From: Burkholderia cepacia ATCC 25416
GTDB lineage: Bacteria > Pseudomonadota > Gammaproteobacteria > Burkholderiales > Burkholderiaceae
Assembly: GCF_001411495.1 (NCBI RefSeq)
Contig: NZ_CP012981.1
Span: forward strand, 806,001-870,000
Direction of reading: 5' to 3'
DNA length: 64,000 nt
Position numbers and translations under genes: made by a program. The notes under the pieces are model-generated. The model was not told the origin of the DNA. It did no database searches and worked only from the letters and a program-made list of their open reading frames with translations. This document shows, one piece after another, positions 26,251-36,207 of this stretch (position 1 is the stretch's first letter; every line of letters begins with the position of its first letter).

Positions 26251-26274
26251 ACGGCCCGGCATGTGCCGGGCCGT
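26251..26274 (-). terminator. Stem-loop after the secreted-protein gene
   Basis: Perfect 11-bp arms (ACGGCCCGGCA / TGCCGGGCCGT) with two central bases, about 70 bp past the stop of the minus-strand gene at 26346. It lacks a T-run. Confidence 0.45.
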
Positions 26275-26345
26275 GTTCGGTTCGCGCCGCCGGCTCATCG
26301 GGCCGGCGCGCTCGCGCGTCATGCGACTGCGCGGTGAATGGACGG

Positions 26346-26693
26346 TTACTGCTTGACGAAGCGCGAATCGGTCCAGAGACCCTGCTGGTCGCTGTTGTCG
26401 GCGCTGACGAACTGCACGTCGCCCTGGTCGACCGACACGACGCGGAAACGCTGGCCTTCCGGTACCGACAGGCAACGGTAGTCGTCGAAGTATTGCTGCT
26501 TCGCCTGCGACTTGCCGTCACGTTCGTGACTCAGTACGGAATCCAGATTGTCTTTCGACAGGCAGCCCCATGCATTCTTCGTCAACTGGATTTCCTGCGT
26601 CGGCTTGACGGCCGAATCGCCGCCCGCCTGGGCAATCGACACCGCGCAAAATGCGCCGACGAGGGCAAAAAGGATACCGGTACGCTTCATCAT
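26346..26693 (-). CDS. Small secreted protein of unknown function
   Basis: The 115-residue precursor has a signal peptide (MMKRTGILFALVGAFCAVSIAQA). The mature part contains two Cys (AWGCLSKDN, DYRCLSVPEGQRFRV), which could form a periplasmic disulfide, and an SH3-like tail: FRVVSVDQGDVQFVSAD...GLWTDSRFV. I do not recognise a named family. GGAGA seven bases before the ATG supports the start. The AT-richer region upstream (26694-27180) holds its promoter. Confidence 0.75.
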   Translation of the reverse strand: MMKRTGILFALVGAFCAVSIAQAGGDSAVKPTQEIQLTKNAWGCLSKDNLDSVLSHERDGKSQAKQQYFDDYRCLSVPEGQRFRVVSVDQGDVQFVSADNSDQQGLWTDSRFVKQ

Positions 26694-27180
26694 GTTCTGT
26701 CTCCAGGCTTGCGGGCACCAGGCTTGGGTTAGCTATGTGTTTAAAGGTGATCGTGAACCCGCGTTTTTCACTTTAGAAGACCGGCAAGCGATAGCAAGCA
26801 CATTTATTGTGCGACCGCAATAGCGGCGGATTGTCGCACCCCGTGCGCAGCCTGTTTTTCGCGCGGCACGCGCGGCGGGCAACACCCGTTGCGTGGCGGA
26901 CAGGCCCGTCACGCCGGGCGGAAAGCGTTATCCGGCAGGGCTTTCATCCAAGTTACATTGCGGCGATTGAACGGTTTGGATAATCCATTTCGCCATCCGG
27001 ATCATTTTGATGCGCCGCACATAAAGTCATTCGAAACGAATCGACTTTACCGCAGCGCGGAATCGAAAATACCTGATACAAGAAAAATGCCAGGTATAAG
27101 CGAATCCGTATTTATCCGTAGTTCCCCGAATGTATTCGGTGCCCGCGAAAACCCACTGCAAGCGCCTTTCGCCAGCGCGT
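26694..27180. other. Intergenic region, lower GC, with small inverted repeats
   Basis: No gene is seen. Two small inverted repeats stand out: ATTCG-AAA-CGAAT near 27030-27042, and ATACCTG (27069-27075) with CAGGTAT (27091-27097). The base composition is lower in GC than in the neighbouring genes. Confidence 0.35.
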
Positions 27181-27738
27181 TTACCCTGCCCTGTTCGGAC
27201 TGGATTGCTGGTGTTCGAAATAATCGCGTTGAAAGATGCACATGCGATAAGCGTTGTGATACGCGCCGTTTCCGAAAAATTCTTCCTTCAACTCGGCCTC
27301 GTGCTGGAATCCGCATTTTTCATACACATGAATCGCTGCCGCATTCGACGTATCGACGATCAGGTACAGCTTGCGCATGTTCAGCACCTTGAACGCGTAC
27401 TCGATCGCGAGGCGCGTCGCCAGGCCCGCATAACCGCGCCCCTGGCATTGCGGCGCGATGATGATCTGGAACTCGCCGCGGCGATGGATGTAGTCGAGCT
27501 CGATCAGTTCGACGAGGCCGACCAGTTCGCCTTGCGCGTCGACCGCGACGAAACGGCGCTCGCGCTGGTCGTGCACGTGGCGGTCGTACAGTTGTGACAG
27601 TTCCGAGAAGGTTTCGTACGGCTCCTCGAACCAGTAGCGCATGATCTTTGCGTCGTTGTTCAGTTCATGGACGAAGCGCAGGTCCTGGCGCTCCAGCGGC
27701 CGCAGCGCAAGCGTGTTGGTATCGTTCTGGAGTTGCAT
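27181..27738 (-). CDS. speG: Spermidine N1-acetyltransferase
   Basis: The 185-residue GNAT protein closely follows the SpeG pattern: [89 protein letters not shown] and [25 protein letters not shown]. It transfers acetyl groups from acetyl-CoA to spermidine or spermine, lowering polyamine toxicity; the family forms dodecamers. AAGGA lies eight bases upstream of the ATG at 27738, favouring it over the ATG at 27744. It is a single gene. Confidence 0.93.
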   Translation of the reverse strand: MQLQNDTNTLALRPLERQDLRFVHELNNDAKIMRYWFEEPYETFSELSQLYDRHVHDQRERRFVAVDAQGELVGLVELIELDYIHRRGEFQIIIAPQCQGRGYAGLATRLAIEYAFKVLNMRKLYLIVDTSNAAAIHVYEKCGFQHEAELKEEFFGNGAYHNAYRMCIFQRDYFEHQQSSPNRAG

Positions 27739-27877
27739 GTTCATGTCCTTTTTGATGCCGGCGCACGTGCGGGCAAGGCCGCTTCCGGGCCTGTTCCGCA
27801 CTGTAAGAAGTTGAACGCGGGCGAAGTTCAGAGCCTAGAATGGGAGCAAGGGTTCCTGCCACCGCAAGGAGGCTATC

Positions 27878-28048
27878 GTGATCGAGCAAGTGATACTCGG
27901 AATTTTCCTCGTGCTGCCGCTCGTGATCGTGGCGGCGCTGTTTTCCGACGAACTGTGGCAGGAACATCGGCGCCAGCATCCGCGCGACGAAAACGCGCCG
28001 CACATCGACTGGAAGCATCCGTGGCGCCGCGTGCGACGCGGGCATTGA
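27878..28048 (+). CDS. Small inner-membrane protein, 56 residues
   Basis: A GTG start lies five bases after a full AAGGAGG site (27866-27872). The product begins with one membrane helix (VIEQVILGIFLVLPLVIVAALF) and continues with a charged, His- and Arg-rich tail (DELWQEHRRQHPRDENAPHIDWKHPWRRVRRGH) that should stay in the cytoplasm. Perfect ribosome site, amphipathic layout and a clean stop argue for a real gene despite its size. No family is recognised and the function is unknown. Confidence 0.65.
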   Translation: MIEQVILGIFLVLPLVIVAALFSDELWQEHRRQHPRDENAPHIDWKHPWRRVRRGH

Positions 28049-28080
28049 GTCGACTGGCGTTCATCCGCGGGGCGCGCCGG

Positions 28081-28113
28081 CCTGGCCGCCCTGGCCGCCC
28101 TGGCCGCCCTGGC
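28081..28113. repeat. Tandem 9-bp repeat
   Basis: CCTGGCCGC is repeated three times and followed by a partial fourth copy (CCTGGC). It is directly downstream of the small membrane-protein gene and non-coding in the annotated frames; a possible slippage tract. Confidence 0.7.
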
Positions 28114-28213
28114 GTGTGAACGCATGACGCGCCCCGGTACGCACCCGGTTACACGCCCGAATTCCGCCTCGATCCGATTCCCGCTCAACCCGCTCACTCA
28201 GCGAGACGCCGCC

Positions 28214-28462
28214 GTGAACGACCAGCCCGCCCAGCCTCCGCACGACATTCCCAACGAAACGATCGACCTGCAGATCGCCGACGTGCTGGCGGCCGTCCGC
28301 TATCCGGCCAACAAGGATGCGATCGTCGATGCCGCGCGCGACGCGGGCGCCAGCAACGAAGTGCTGTCGATGCTCGACGGCCTGCCCGAACAGGACTACG
28401 CGGACGTCGACGCCGTCACGCACTGGGTTGCCGGCAACTTCGGTCCCGGCCTCGGGGTTTGA
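28214..28462 (+). CDS. DUF2795 protein
   Basis: About 82 residues. The core, ADVLAAVRYPANKDAIVDAARDAGASNEVLSMLDGLPEQDYADVDAVTHWV, is a typical DUF2795 domain, a small helical module of unknown function found in many proteobacteria and actinobacteria. A GTG at 28214 is chosen because the domain begins soon after; an ATG at 28124 would add 30 residues without domain similarity. Neighbours offer no functional clue. Confidence 0.75.
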   Translation: MNDQPAQPPHDIPNETIDLQIADVLAAVRYPANKDAIVDAARDAGASNEVLSMLDGLPEQDYADVDAVTHWVAGNFGPGLGV

Positions 28463-28572
28463 GCGCGCAACCATAACGCGATAGGATCAGGCCGCACCGG
28501 TCGCGCAGCGGCCGGCTGCCTGTCGCCCGGCGCAAGACCGGGCGTTTCCGCGTACGTGCCCCGGGGAACTCC

Positions 28573-29931
28573 ATGGAAGGCATCCTGATCCAGCACACGA
28601 CACGCCGTCAGCTCTGGTTCGGCACACTGACGGCGCTCGTCATCGTGCTCGCGCTCGGGATCGCCGCGCCGCACGCGAACGTCGCGCTGCCGGCCGTCGA
28701 GCCGTTCATGCCGATGTGCGCGCTCACCGTGTTCACCACCGCGAGCATCGCGGCGTTCTTTCTCGGCGCGCAGTTCACCGTGACCCGCCAGCCGATGCTC
28801 GGCGCGCTCGGCGGCGCCTACGCGTTCACCGCGCTCGCCGTCGCGCTGCAGCTGCTCACTTTTCCCGGCGTATTCGCGCCGCACGGGCTGTTCGGTGCGC
28901 AGCCGCAAAGCGCCGCGTGGATGTGGATCTTCTGGCATGCCGGCTTCCCGAGTTTCGTGATGGTCGCGCTGCTCGCGCGCGCGCGGCTGGCGCGCGCACC
29001 GGTCGGCGCACGGCAGACACGGTGGTGGACGCTCGCACTGATCGGCGGGCCGGCTGTCGTCGCGGGATTGCTGTGCCTGTTCGCGCTGAACGTGTCGCTG
29101 CCGCCCGCGTTTCATCCGCCGGGCGACGCGGCCGTGCTGCCCGTCAACGCCGTCGCGCTGGTCGTGTGGCTGCTCAATGCGCTGGCGCTCGTTGCCGTGC
29201 TGGCCACCGGCCGGCTGCGCACGACCCTCGACCTGTGGCTCGCGATCGCGGTCCTCGCGTGCCTCACCGACACCACGCTGAACCTGATGAGCACCAATCG
29301 CTTCACGGTCGGCTGGTATCTCGCGCGCGTGTTCAGCATGTTCACGCCGGGCGTGCTCGTGTGCGTGCTCGCATGGGAAGTGACGATGCTGTATCAGCGG
29401 CTGTTCGAGGCGCACGCGACGCTGATCCGTTCGTCCGCGCGCGACGGCCTGACGGGCGCATTCAACCGCATGCACTTCAACGATCACTTCCACACGCTGT
29501 TCCTGCAGTCGCGACGGCAAGGCGAACCGCTGTCGCTGCTGATGGTCGACGTCGACCACTTCAAGGCATACAACGACGCGTTCGGTCACGTGAAGGGCGA
29601 CGCATGCCTGATTGCCGTCGCGAATGCGTTGGCCGGCGCGGTGAGGCGGCCCGCGGACATGGTCGCGCGTTACGGCGGCGAGGAGTTCGCGATCGTGCTG
29701 CCGAACACGGGTGCGCGCGGCGCGCGGGTCGTCGCCGAGGAAGCCCGCGAGGCGGTACTGCGGCTCGATCTCGCGATGCCGACATCACCCGCCGGGCGCG
29801 TGAGCGTGAGCGTCGGCTGCGCGACCGTGGCGGCCGACGATCTCTCCACACCCGATGCGTTGATCGAAGCCGCCGATGCCGCGCTTTATCGCGCGAAGGA
29901 TACGGGGCGAAACAGGGTCGTCACTGCCTGA
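28573..29931 (+). CDS. Membrane-bound diguanylate cyclase (MASE-type sensor plus GGDEF)
   Basis: The 452-residue protein has an N-terminal half with about eight hydrophobic segments, probably a MASE4-type membrane sensor. The C-terminal GGDEF domain has DGLTGAFNRMHF, MVDVDHFKAYND and the intact active site RYGGEEF (367-372). An inhibitory I-site RxxD (R359-D362) lies five residues before it, so product inhibition by cyclic-di-GMP is likely. It should convert two GTP to c-di-GMP at the inner membrane. It is a single gene; the signal is unknown. Confidence 0.9.
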   Translation: MEGILIQHTTRRQLWFGTLTALVIVLALGIAAPHANVALPAVEPFMPMCALTVFTTASIAAFFLGAQFTVTRQPMLGALGGAYAFTALAVALQLLTFPGVFAPHGLFGAQPQSAAWMWIFWHAGFPSFVMVALLARARLARAPVGARQTRWWTLALIGGPAVVAGLLCLFALNVSLPPAFHPPGDAAVLPVNAVALVVWLLNALALVAVLATGRLRTTLDLWLAIAVLACLTDTTLNLMSTNRFTVGWYLARVFSMFTPGVLVCVLAWEVTMLYQRLFEAHATLIRSSARDGLTGAFNRMHFNDHFHTLFLQSRRQGEPLSLLMVDVDHFKAYNDAFGHVKGDACLIAVANALAGAVRRPADMVARYGGEEFAIVLPNTGARGARVVAEEAREAVLRLDLAMPTSPAGRVSVSVGCATVAADDLSTPDALIEAADAALYRAKDTGRNRVVTA

Positions 29932-30081
29932 AAACGTCTGCTGTTTGGGGATTTGTTACGGTCATTGTGACCGGAATAATCCGCCGTTACGGATTGCGGG
30001 GCAGGGAAACGATCGCTTACAGCCGGTGTTGCGGGCGCTCGCTATGCTGGGTTTCATATTGAACCCGAGCAGGTGAACCCG

Positions 30082-30204
30082 ATGAAGAAGACCCTTTTGC
30101 TGATTGCCGGCGTCGCCGTGTTGTTGAGCGGCTGTATCGTGGTGCCTGACGGCGGCGGGTATTACGGTGGTGGCGGGTATTACCATCACCGGCATTGGGA
30201 TTGA
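30082..30204 (+). CDS. Tiny Gly/Tyr/His-rich lipoprotein
   Basis: A 40-residue product starting MKKTLLLIAGVAVLLSGC, a textbook lipoprotein signal with lipobox LSGC. The mature part is only about 23 residues and rich in Gly, Tyr and His (VVPDGGGYYGGGGYYHHRHWD). Many small bacterial lipoproteins have this composition; metal binding by the histidines is possible but unproven. It is too short for most gene finders. A CAGGTG precedes the ATG. Confidence 0.65.
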   Translation: MKKTLLLIAGVAVLLSGCIVVPDGGGYYGGGGYYHHRHWD

Positions 30205-30247
30205 CGTGGATGACGGTCCGGCTGCTTCGATCCGGGCCTTCGCGCCA

Positions 30248-30943
30248 TCAAGCCGGCGCGGTCAACTCGGCATGCATCAGAAATAACTGTAGCGCAGCGA
30301 GCGTTTCGTAGTGAAGACGCTCGAGGCGCGCATCCTTCTCCGCGTCTTCGATCAGATTGCGTTCGGCATCGAACTGATAAGGCTCCCCCAGCAGTTCGGC
30401 CATGTCGATCTGGAAGTACGTGCACTCCCCATAGGGCCGCTTGCCGTCGATGTAGGACAGCGGCCAGAAGTCATCGCGCTTCAGCACCGCATCGATCGAG
30501 TAATCGTCGAGCGTTCTCCAGACGGTCCCTTGCAGTATCGCGAGATGCTCGGCGCGAAATTCGAAACGCCCCGATGCGTCAACGCCGCTTTCCGGAAAAT
30601 CGAACGCCTCGCGCAGTTCGGCCGGGATCACGTATTGCCCCGGTGACAACGTGCCCGCGACCGTGACGAATTCGGGCACGACGTGGCCGAGTTCTGCCAG
30701 TGTGCGAATGGCCAGCACGTCGTCGCCCGTTTCGAGGATCGCCTTGGCGAGATCGATCGTCGTGCCGGTTCCCCTCAGTGGCGGCTCGGGAACAATGCCC
30801 GGCGCACCGGATTCGATCGGAAGCCACATGACCTGAAGCCGCCTCATCAGCGCGACATGACGCGGCGTCAGGTCGGGATATGGCGCATCGTCGGCAAAGA
30901 CGGCGCGAAGAATGGCGTGACGTTTGATCGAATGGCCAGGCAT
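30248..30943 (-). CDS. Hypothetical protein
   Basis: About 231 residues, no signal peptide or membrane segment. It is rich in acidic and aromatic residues, with YPDLTPRHVALMRRLQVMWLPIESGAPGIVPEPPL near the N-terminus and KRPYGECTYFQIDMAELLGEPYQFDAERN near the C-terminus. I do not recognise a family. GC content is a little below that of its neighbours. It is followed on the same strand by another unknown gene, and the pair may be co-acquired. The ATG at 30943 is preferred over 30970 because it leaves less overlap with upstream sequence. Confidence 0.6.
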   Translation of the reverse strand: MPGHSIKRHAILRAVFADDAPYPDLTPRHVALMRRLQVMWLPIESGAPGIVPEPPLRGTGTTIDLAKAILETGDDVLAIRTLAELGHVVPEFVTVAGTLSPGQYVIPAELREAFDFPESGVDASGRFEFRAEHLAILQGTVWRTLDDYSIDAVLKRDDFWPLSYIDGKRPYGECTYFQIDMAELLGEPYQFDAERNLIEDAEKDARLERLHYETLAALQLFLMHAELTAPA

Positions 30944-31042
30944 CGGAGCACTCGGTGTGACGCGCGGCAAACATCGGCAGCGCGACGGGATTCAACTTCG
31001 GCAGAGGTTTGCGACTGGCGTCGCCGTATCCGAAACGCGAAC

Positions 31043-31756
31043 TCAGGTCGTGCCCGTAGCCGTCATCGGCGGCGGATACGCGGAAGGCGACAGGTTTCGA
31101 ATGACCATGCGGTCGAGTTCGGCTTGCGCCTGCGCAATTTTCTCGTCGGCCGCGACGATTTTCCGCCGATGGCGATAACGCGCCACGAGTACCGAACCGA
31201 TTATCACGAGACCGAAGACGACGTTCCCGACGGCCGGCGTATGGTCGGCAAGCTCGCCGGCCAGGGTACCCAGGATCGCACCGCCTATCACGCCGAACAT
31301 GGCCGCGAATATGCCATCGACGATCCAGCTCTTCGAAGGGTATTTGAGCCGCGCAACGTTGATTGCGACAACGGCATCGACCATGCCGTCCACCTTGCCC
31401 TGTACGGCATCGAGTTGTGCCTCGATGTCATCCGTCAGGTTTCGGGCGCGCGCCTTGTCCGGTTCGGCGAGCACCCCGGCATTGGCGTAGGTCAGCAGGA
31501 TGCCGTCCAGCTCTTTCCATGCGGCTTCCAGATCGGACGACACCCGGCCTTCTTCCCGCAGATGGCGCCAGCCGGTATCCACGTCGTTGAGGTCGACGTA
31601 TGTGCCGTGCGATGCACAGCATTCAAATACCGCAAATGCCCGACGCAGCTCGAGCTCCGCGGTGAAGTTGTCGTTCGCTCGCGACCGTTGGCTTTTCGCC
31701 ATGTCGGTCGTCGAGTTGCCGGTCGATTCGCCGCGTTTTCCGAATCCGAATCCCAT
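31043..31756 (-). CDS. Hypothetical membrane protein with coiled coil
   Basis: The 237-residue protein has a soluble helical N-terminal region (AELELRRAFAVFECCASHGTYVDLNDVDTGWRHLREEGR), two membrane helices (WIVDGIFAAMFGVIGGAILGTLAGEL and VGNVVFGLVIIGSVLVARY) and a short C-terminal coiled coil (KIVAADEKIAQAQAELDRM). No family is recognised. It lies between mnmE and another unknown gene, all on the minus strand but with gaps of 100-170 bp, so an operon is uncertain. Confidence 0.65.
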   Translation of the reverse strand: MGFGFGKRGESTGNSTTDMAKSQRSRANDNFTAELELRRAFAVFECCASHGTYVDLNDVDTGWRHLREEGRVSSDLEAAWKELDGILLTYANAGVLAEPDKARARNLTDDIEAQLDAVQGKVDGMVDAVVAINVARLKYPSKSWIVDGIFAAMFGVIGGAILGTLAGELADHTPAVGNVVFGLVIIGSVLVARYRHRRKIVAADEKIAQAQAELDRMVIRNLSPSAYPPPMTATGTT

Positions 31757-31927
31757 GCGTGCCCTCTCTTTGTTTTTTGGACCGGGGGTCGTTGTGTCGA
31801 AATGTCCCGGCCGGCCGATTTTACGGCAGGCCGCGTGACGTGCACGGGGGATCGATCGTGATCGGGGTGGCCGATCAACAGCGAATGACGAACCGAAAAG
31901 CGCTTTCGAACGTCGAATCCGCGGGCA

Positions 31928-33322
31928 TCACTTCCCGATACAAAACCTGCTGAAAATCACCCCCAGCAGATCATCCGAAGTGAACTCCCCGGTAATCGAA
32001 TTGAGTTGCTCCTGCGCGAGCCGCAGTTCCTCGGCAAACAGATCGAGCGACTGAGCGCGTTGCTCCGCATGATCCGCCGCCTGCGCGAGATGCTCCTGCG
32101 CGGCCCGCAGCGCGATCAGATGCCGCTCCCGCGCGAGATACACACCTTCCGCCCCGGCCTGCCACCCGGCGATCCGCAGCAGCTCCGCGCGCAGCATGTC
32201 GATCCCGTCGCCGCGCTTCGCCGACAGATGCACCTCGGTCAGGTCGCCCTCCGCCGCCGGATGCTCGACGCACGCCGCCACGCCGGTCAGGTCCGTCTTG
32301 TTCAGCACACGCACCACCGGCACGCCGCCCGGAAACCGCGCGGCAATCGTCTCGTCATCCGCCGTCATCCCGGTGCGCGAATCCAGCAGATGCAGCACGA
32401 CGTCCGCCCGCTCGATCTCGCTCCACGTACGCGCAATGCCGATCCGCTCGACCTCGTCCTCCGTCTCGCGCAACCCGGCCGTATCGATGATGTGCAGCGG
32501 AATCCCTTCGACCTGGATCGTCTGCGCAACCTTGTCGCGCGTCGTGCCCGCGATCGGCGTAACGATCGCCAGCTCCGCGCCGGCCAGCGCGTTCAGCAGT
32601 GACGACTTGCCGACGTTCGGCTGCCCCGCGAGCACGACCGACAATCCTTCGCGCAACAGCGCACCTTGCCGCGCATCACCCAGCACGTGCGCGAGCTGCG
32701 CGCGAATCTTCGCGAGCTTGCCGCGCGCGTCGGCCGCCTCCAGGAAATCGATCTCCTCTTCCGGAAAATCGAGCGTCGCCTCGACCAGCATCCGCAGCGT
32801 GATCACGTCGTCGACGAGCGCATGGATCTGCCTCGAGAACGCACCGTCGAGCGAGCGCCCGGCCGAACGCGCCGCCGCTTCGGTGCTCGCCTCGATCAGG
32901 TCGGCGACGGCCTCGGCCTGCGCGAGATCGAGCTTGTCGTTCAGAAACGCGCGTCGCGTGAATTCGCCCGGCTCCGCGAGCCGCAGCCCGAAACCGCGCC
33001 CCGCATCCAGGCAGCGCTGCAGCAGCAGCTGCATCACGATCGGCCCGCCGTGCCCCTGCAGCTCGAGCACGTGCTCGCCGGTGTACGAATGCGGCGCCGG
33101 GAAATACAGCGCGATCCCGCGGTCGAGCGGCGCGCCGTGCTCGTCGAGGAACGGCACGTAGCTCGCATGGCGCGGCGCGAGCTTCTGCCCGCACAACGCG
33201 TCGATCAGCGGCAACGCGGCCGCCTCGCCGCCGCGCCCGAACGAGACACGTACGACCCCGATGCCACCCCGGCCGGCAGCAGTGGCAATGGCGACGATCG
33301 GATCGGAATCGGTAGCGAGCAT
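31928..33322 (-). CDS. mnmE: tRNA uridine-5-carboxymethylaminomethyl modification GTPase
   Basis: The 464-residue protein shows the three MnmE parts: an N-terminal folate-binding domain ([21 protein letters not shown]), a helical domain interrupted by the G domain ([42 protein letters not shown]), and the C-terminal Cys motif FCIGK. Together with MnmG it installs the cmnm5 group on uridine 34 of several tRNAs. The ATG at 33322 gives the usual family length; the longer frame to 33421 would add 33 unrelated residues. In most bacteria it lies near yidC, as here. Confidence 0.96.
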   Translation of the reverse strand: MLATDSDPIVAIATAAGRGGIGVVRVSFGRGGEAAALPLIDALCGQKLAPRHASYVPFLDEHGAPLDRGIALYFPAPHSYTGEHVLELQGHGGPIVMQLLLQRCLDAGRGFGLRLAEPGEFTRRAFLNDKLDLAQAEAVADLIEASTEAAARSAGRSLDGAFSRQIHALVDDVITLRMLVEATLDFPEEEIDFLEAADARGKLAKIRAQLAHVLGDARQGALLREGLSVVLAGQPNVGKSSLLNALAGAELAIVTPIAGTTRDKVAQTIQVEGIPLHIIDTAGLRETEDEVERIGIARTWSEIERADVVLHLLDSRTGMTADDETIAARFPGGVPVVRVLNKTDLTGVAACVEHPAAEGDLTEVHLSAKRGDGIDMLRAELLRIAGWQAGAEGVYLARERHLIALRAAQEHLAQAADHAEQRAQSLDLFAEELRLAQEQLNSITGEFTSDDLLGVIFSRFCIGK

Positions 33323-33658
33323 GGGAATCGGATGAATCGGGTGATCAGTGAATATGGTGCGCCCGCGCAACAGTTCGAGCATCGGAACGCCGGCATTGTA
33401 GCGTGCCGGCTCACACGCCATCGGTCGCCGCGCTGGATTCGGACGCGCCCGAATTTATCCCGCCGGGGATAAGCCAAGTATCAGTCCGGCGCAATGTCAC
33501 AGTCACCGTTTCGGACGAGTATGCCTGCTGGAGCGGCCCAACACTGTGGCCCTCAATTTTGCCCCCCACTCCGATCGAGATCGGGATTCGTCTGAACGAG
33601 ATACGTTTAGCCCGATTGGTTGTCTGAAACGTGGCGGTGGAATTGCACAATCTCCCCC
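33323..33658. other. Divergent intergenic region between mnmE and the regulator gene
   Basis: A perfect hairpin TTATCCC-GCCG-GGGATAA lies at 33455-33472. The lower-GC stretch 33590-33658 probably holds the regulator's promoter. No gene is seen. Confidence 0.4.
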
Positions 33659-34090
33659 ATGCCGACATCCGAAGAAAAAGCCGCGTTCTCGGAACGCCTG
33701 AAATTCGCCCTGCGGCGCAGCCCGGAGAAGATCACCGGTGCGACCGAACTGGCGAACCGATTCAATCTGCGCCACCGCGGAGCGCAACCCGTTTCGCCGC
33801 AAACCGCGCATAAGTGGCTGACGGGTCGCACGATTCCGACGTCGGACAAACTCGCCACGCTCGCCGAATGGCTGCGCGTCGAACTCCACTGGTTGCATTA
33901 CGGCCCGTCGCCGAGCGTGATCGAACATCCGACGCCGCAACCGCTGCCGCGCGACGAGCGCTATCCGCCGACGCCCGAGACGATCGAACTCGCGTCGAAG
34001 ATCGAAGCGTTGTCGCCGCATCATCGCTACCTCGTGCAGGAACTGGTCGAGCAGTTCTACGGCGACTCGGGCGAATCGAAGAAAGGCTGA
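33659..34090 (+). CDS. Lambda-repressor-fold transcription regulator
   Basis: The 143-residue protein has a phage-repressor-like helix-turn-helix at residues ~5-70 (EKAAFSERLKFALRRSPEKITGATELANRFNLRHRGAQPVSPQTAHKWLTGRTIPTSDKLATLAEWLRVELHWLHYG). The C-terminal tail contains a helix (TIELASKIEALSPHHRYLVQELVEQFYG) that may mediate dimerisation. There is no Ser-Lys peptidase motif, so it is not a self-cleaving repressor. It is encoded between mnmE and yidC, convergent with yidC; the targets are unknown. Confidence 0.8.
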   Translation: MPTSEEKAAFSERLKFALRRSPEKITGATELANRFNLRHRGAQPVSPQTAHKWLTGRTIPTSDKLATLAEWLRVELHWLHYGPSPSVIEHPTPQPLPRDERYPPTPETIELASKIEALSPHHRYLVQELVEQFYGDSGESKKG

Positions 34091-34113
34091 ACCCGCACCG
34101 GAACCGCAAAAGC

Positions 34114-34148
34114 AAAAAGCCGCATGGCGCGAACCATGCGGCTTTTTT
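34114..34148. terminator. Bidirectional terminator between the regulator gene and yidC
   Basis: AAAAAGCCGCATGG / CCATGCGGCTTTTT around a 6-nt loop, with A and T tracts on both sides. It serves the two convergent genes. Confidence 0.9.
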
Positions 34149-34192
34149 TGCGTGCATCGCGGGCGGCTCGCCGCCCGCGTGTGCAACGGGCG

Positions 34193-35857
34193 TCAGGCCG
34201 GTTTCTTCTTGGCCCCGCCGAGCTTGCGCGTGATGTAGTACTGCTGTGCGATCGACAGCACGTTGTTCACGACGTAGTACAGCACGAGGCCGGCCGGGAA
34301 GAAGAAGAACATCACCGAGAACGCGATCGGCATGAACTTCATCATCTTCGCCTGAACCGGGTCCGGCGGGGTCGGGTTCAGGCTCGTCTGCACGTACATC
34401 GACACGGCCATCAGCACCGGCAGGATGAAGAACGGATCGCGCTGCGACAGGTCGTGAATCCACAGAACCCACGGCGCGCCGCGCATTTCGACCGAGGCGA
34501 GCAGCACCCAGTACAGCGAGATGAACACCGGGATCTGGATCACGACCGGCAGGCAGCCGCCGAACGGATTGACCTTCTCGGTCTTGTACAGCTCCATCAG
34601 CGCGGCGTTCATCTTCTGCGGATCGCTCTTGAAGCGTTCGCGCAGCGCCTGCATGCGCGGCGTGATTTCCTTCATGCGCGCCATCGACTTGTAGCTCGCA
34701 GCCGACAGCGGGAAGAACACCGCCTTGATCAGGATCGTGAGCAGCACGATCGACCAGCCCCAGTTGCCGATGTAGCCGTGGATCTTCTCGAGCAGCCAGA
34801 ACAGCGGCTTCGCGATGATCGTCACCCAGCCGTAGTCCTTCACGAGTTCCAGGCCCGGCGCGATGCCTTCGAGCATGCGCTCCTCTTCCGGACCGGCGAA
34901 CAGGCGTGCCTGCACGTCGGCCGACTGGCCCGGCGCGATCGCGGCGACCGGCTGCTTCACGCCGACGCGGTACAGCGTCGGATCGATCTTTTCAGCATAG
35001 ATGTCGCGCTTCACGCCCTGCTGCGGAATCCAGGCCGACGCGAAGTAGTGCTGCACCATCGCGACCCAGCCGTTGTCGGCGGAGGTCACGTAGTCGGCCT
35101 TGTTCTTGTCGAGGTCGCTGAAGTTGATCTTCTGGAAGTGCTTCGCGTCCGTGTAGACCGCCGGCCCGAGGAACGTATGCGAGAACATCGGCGTTTCGAC
35201 GGCCGTGTTGTCGCGCACCAGTTCCATGTAGACCGTCGGCGTGACAGGCGCCGTGCCGACGTTGTCGATCTTGGTGTCGACGCCGATCACGTAGCTGCCG
35301 CGCGTGAACGTGTAGGTCTTCACGACCTTCACGCCGCCCTTCACCGGCGATTCGAACGACAGCTTCAGCGCGTTCTGGTCACCCGTCAGCGACGTCGAGC
35401 CGGGGTTCAGCTGCGTGTAGACGTCGTTGTGGTTCGGGAAATCGCCGCCGAGCAGGCCCGAGCGTGCGAGATACGTATGGCCGGCCGTGTGGTCGAACAG
35501 CGTGATGTACAGGTCGGGCTGCTTGCCGTCGCCCTGCTTCTTCAGCGTCAGCTTCGCGAGCGTGCCGCCGCGCGTGTCGATTTCGCCGTCGTACACGTCG
35601 GTCGAGAACTTCACGAGCTGCGCCTGGGCGGCCGGTGCCGTCGTCGACGGGGCGGCGCCGGCTGCGGCGGCAGGCACTTCACCTGCGGTCGTCGTCGCGC
35701 CCGTGCCCGATGCACCGCCGGCAGCGGCCGCGGGGGCCGTCTGCGTGGCGCTCGGGAAGAACATCGACGGGCGTCCATGGGACCGCTGCCAGTTGTCGTA
35801 CAGCATGACAGCTGACATGAAGAAGATCACCCATAGGACGGTGCGTTTGATATCCAT
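34193..35857 (-). CDS. yidC: Membrane protein insertase YidC
   Basis: The 554-residue protein is a Gram-negative-type YidC: N-terminal helix ([23 protein letters not shown]), an Ala/Thr/Gly-rich linker, a large periplasmic beta-sandwich, then the conserved five-helix core ([84 protein letters not shown]). It inserts membrane proteins alone or with SecYEG. It is the last gene of the rpmH-rnpA-yidD-yidC unit, eight bases after yidD. Confidence 0.97.
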   Translation of the reverse strand: MDIKRTVLWVIFFMSAVMLYDNWQRSHGRPSMFFPSATQTAPAAAAGGASGTGATTTAGEVPAAAAGAAPSTTAPAAQAQLVKFSTDVYDGEIDTRGGTLAKLTLKKQGDGKQPDLYITLFDHTAGHTYLARSGLLGGDFPNHNDVYTQLNPGSTSLTGDQNALKLSFESPVKGGVKVVKTYTFTRGSYVIGVDTKIDNVGTAPVTPTVYMELVRDNTAVETPMFSHTFLGPAVYTDAKHFQKINFSDLDKNKADYVTSADNGWVAMVQHYFASAWIPQQGVKRDIYAEKIDPTLYRVGVKQPVAAIAPGQSADVQARLFAGPEEERMLEGIAPGLELVKDYGWVTIIAKPLFWLLEKIHGYIGNWGWSIVLLTILIKAVFFPLSAASYKSMARMKEITPRMQALRERFKSDPQKMNAALMELYKTEKVNPFGGCLPVVIQIPVFISLYWVLLASVEMRGAPWVLWIHDLSQRDPFFILPVLMAVSMYVQTSLNPTPPDPVQAKMMKFMPIAFSVMFFFFPAGLVLYYVVNNVLSIAQQYYITRKLGGAKKKPA

Positions 35858-35865
35858 GCGTTGTC

Positions 35866-36132
35866 TCAGAGTCGATGGGACCGCGCGTCGGCTTCGCCGC
35901 GAGCGCGAGTGTCGGAGTTGGGCGGCGGGACGAGGTCGATGCCGCCCGCGGAAAACGGATGGCATCGGCACACGCGCCTGACGGCGAGATACGTGCCGCG
36001 CGCGGCGCCATGATACTGGATTGCCTCGCGCGCGTAATCCGAACAGGAAGGATAAAAACGGCAACGGTTGCCGAGCATCGGGCTCACGGCAACCTTGTAG
36101 AAGCGCAGCAAGGCGATCAATACCGTTTCCAT
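35866..36132 (-). CDS. yidD: Membrane protein insertion efficiency factor YidD
   Basis: The 88-residue protein has the family signature throughout: [62 protein letters not shown], with the three conserved Cys and the amphipathic N-terminus. It helps YidC insert inner-membrane proteins. It is placed between rnpA and yidC, as in most bacteria. Confidence 0.95.
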   Translation of the reverse strand: METVLIALLRFYKVAVSPMLGNRCRFYPSCSDYAREAIQYHGAARGTYLAVRRVCRCHPFSAGGIDLVPPPNSDTRARGEADARSHRL

Positions 36133-36207
36133 ACCTTGGGCGGCGCCGTACGACGCCGCGTCAAAACCGGCCGGGCAGGCGCGAACGCCGCACTGGGCAC
36201 GGATGCG

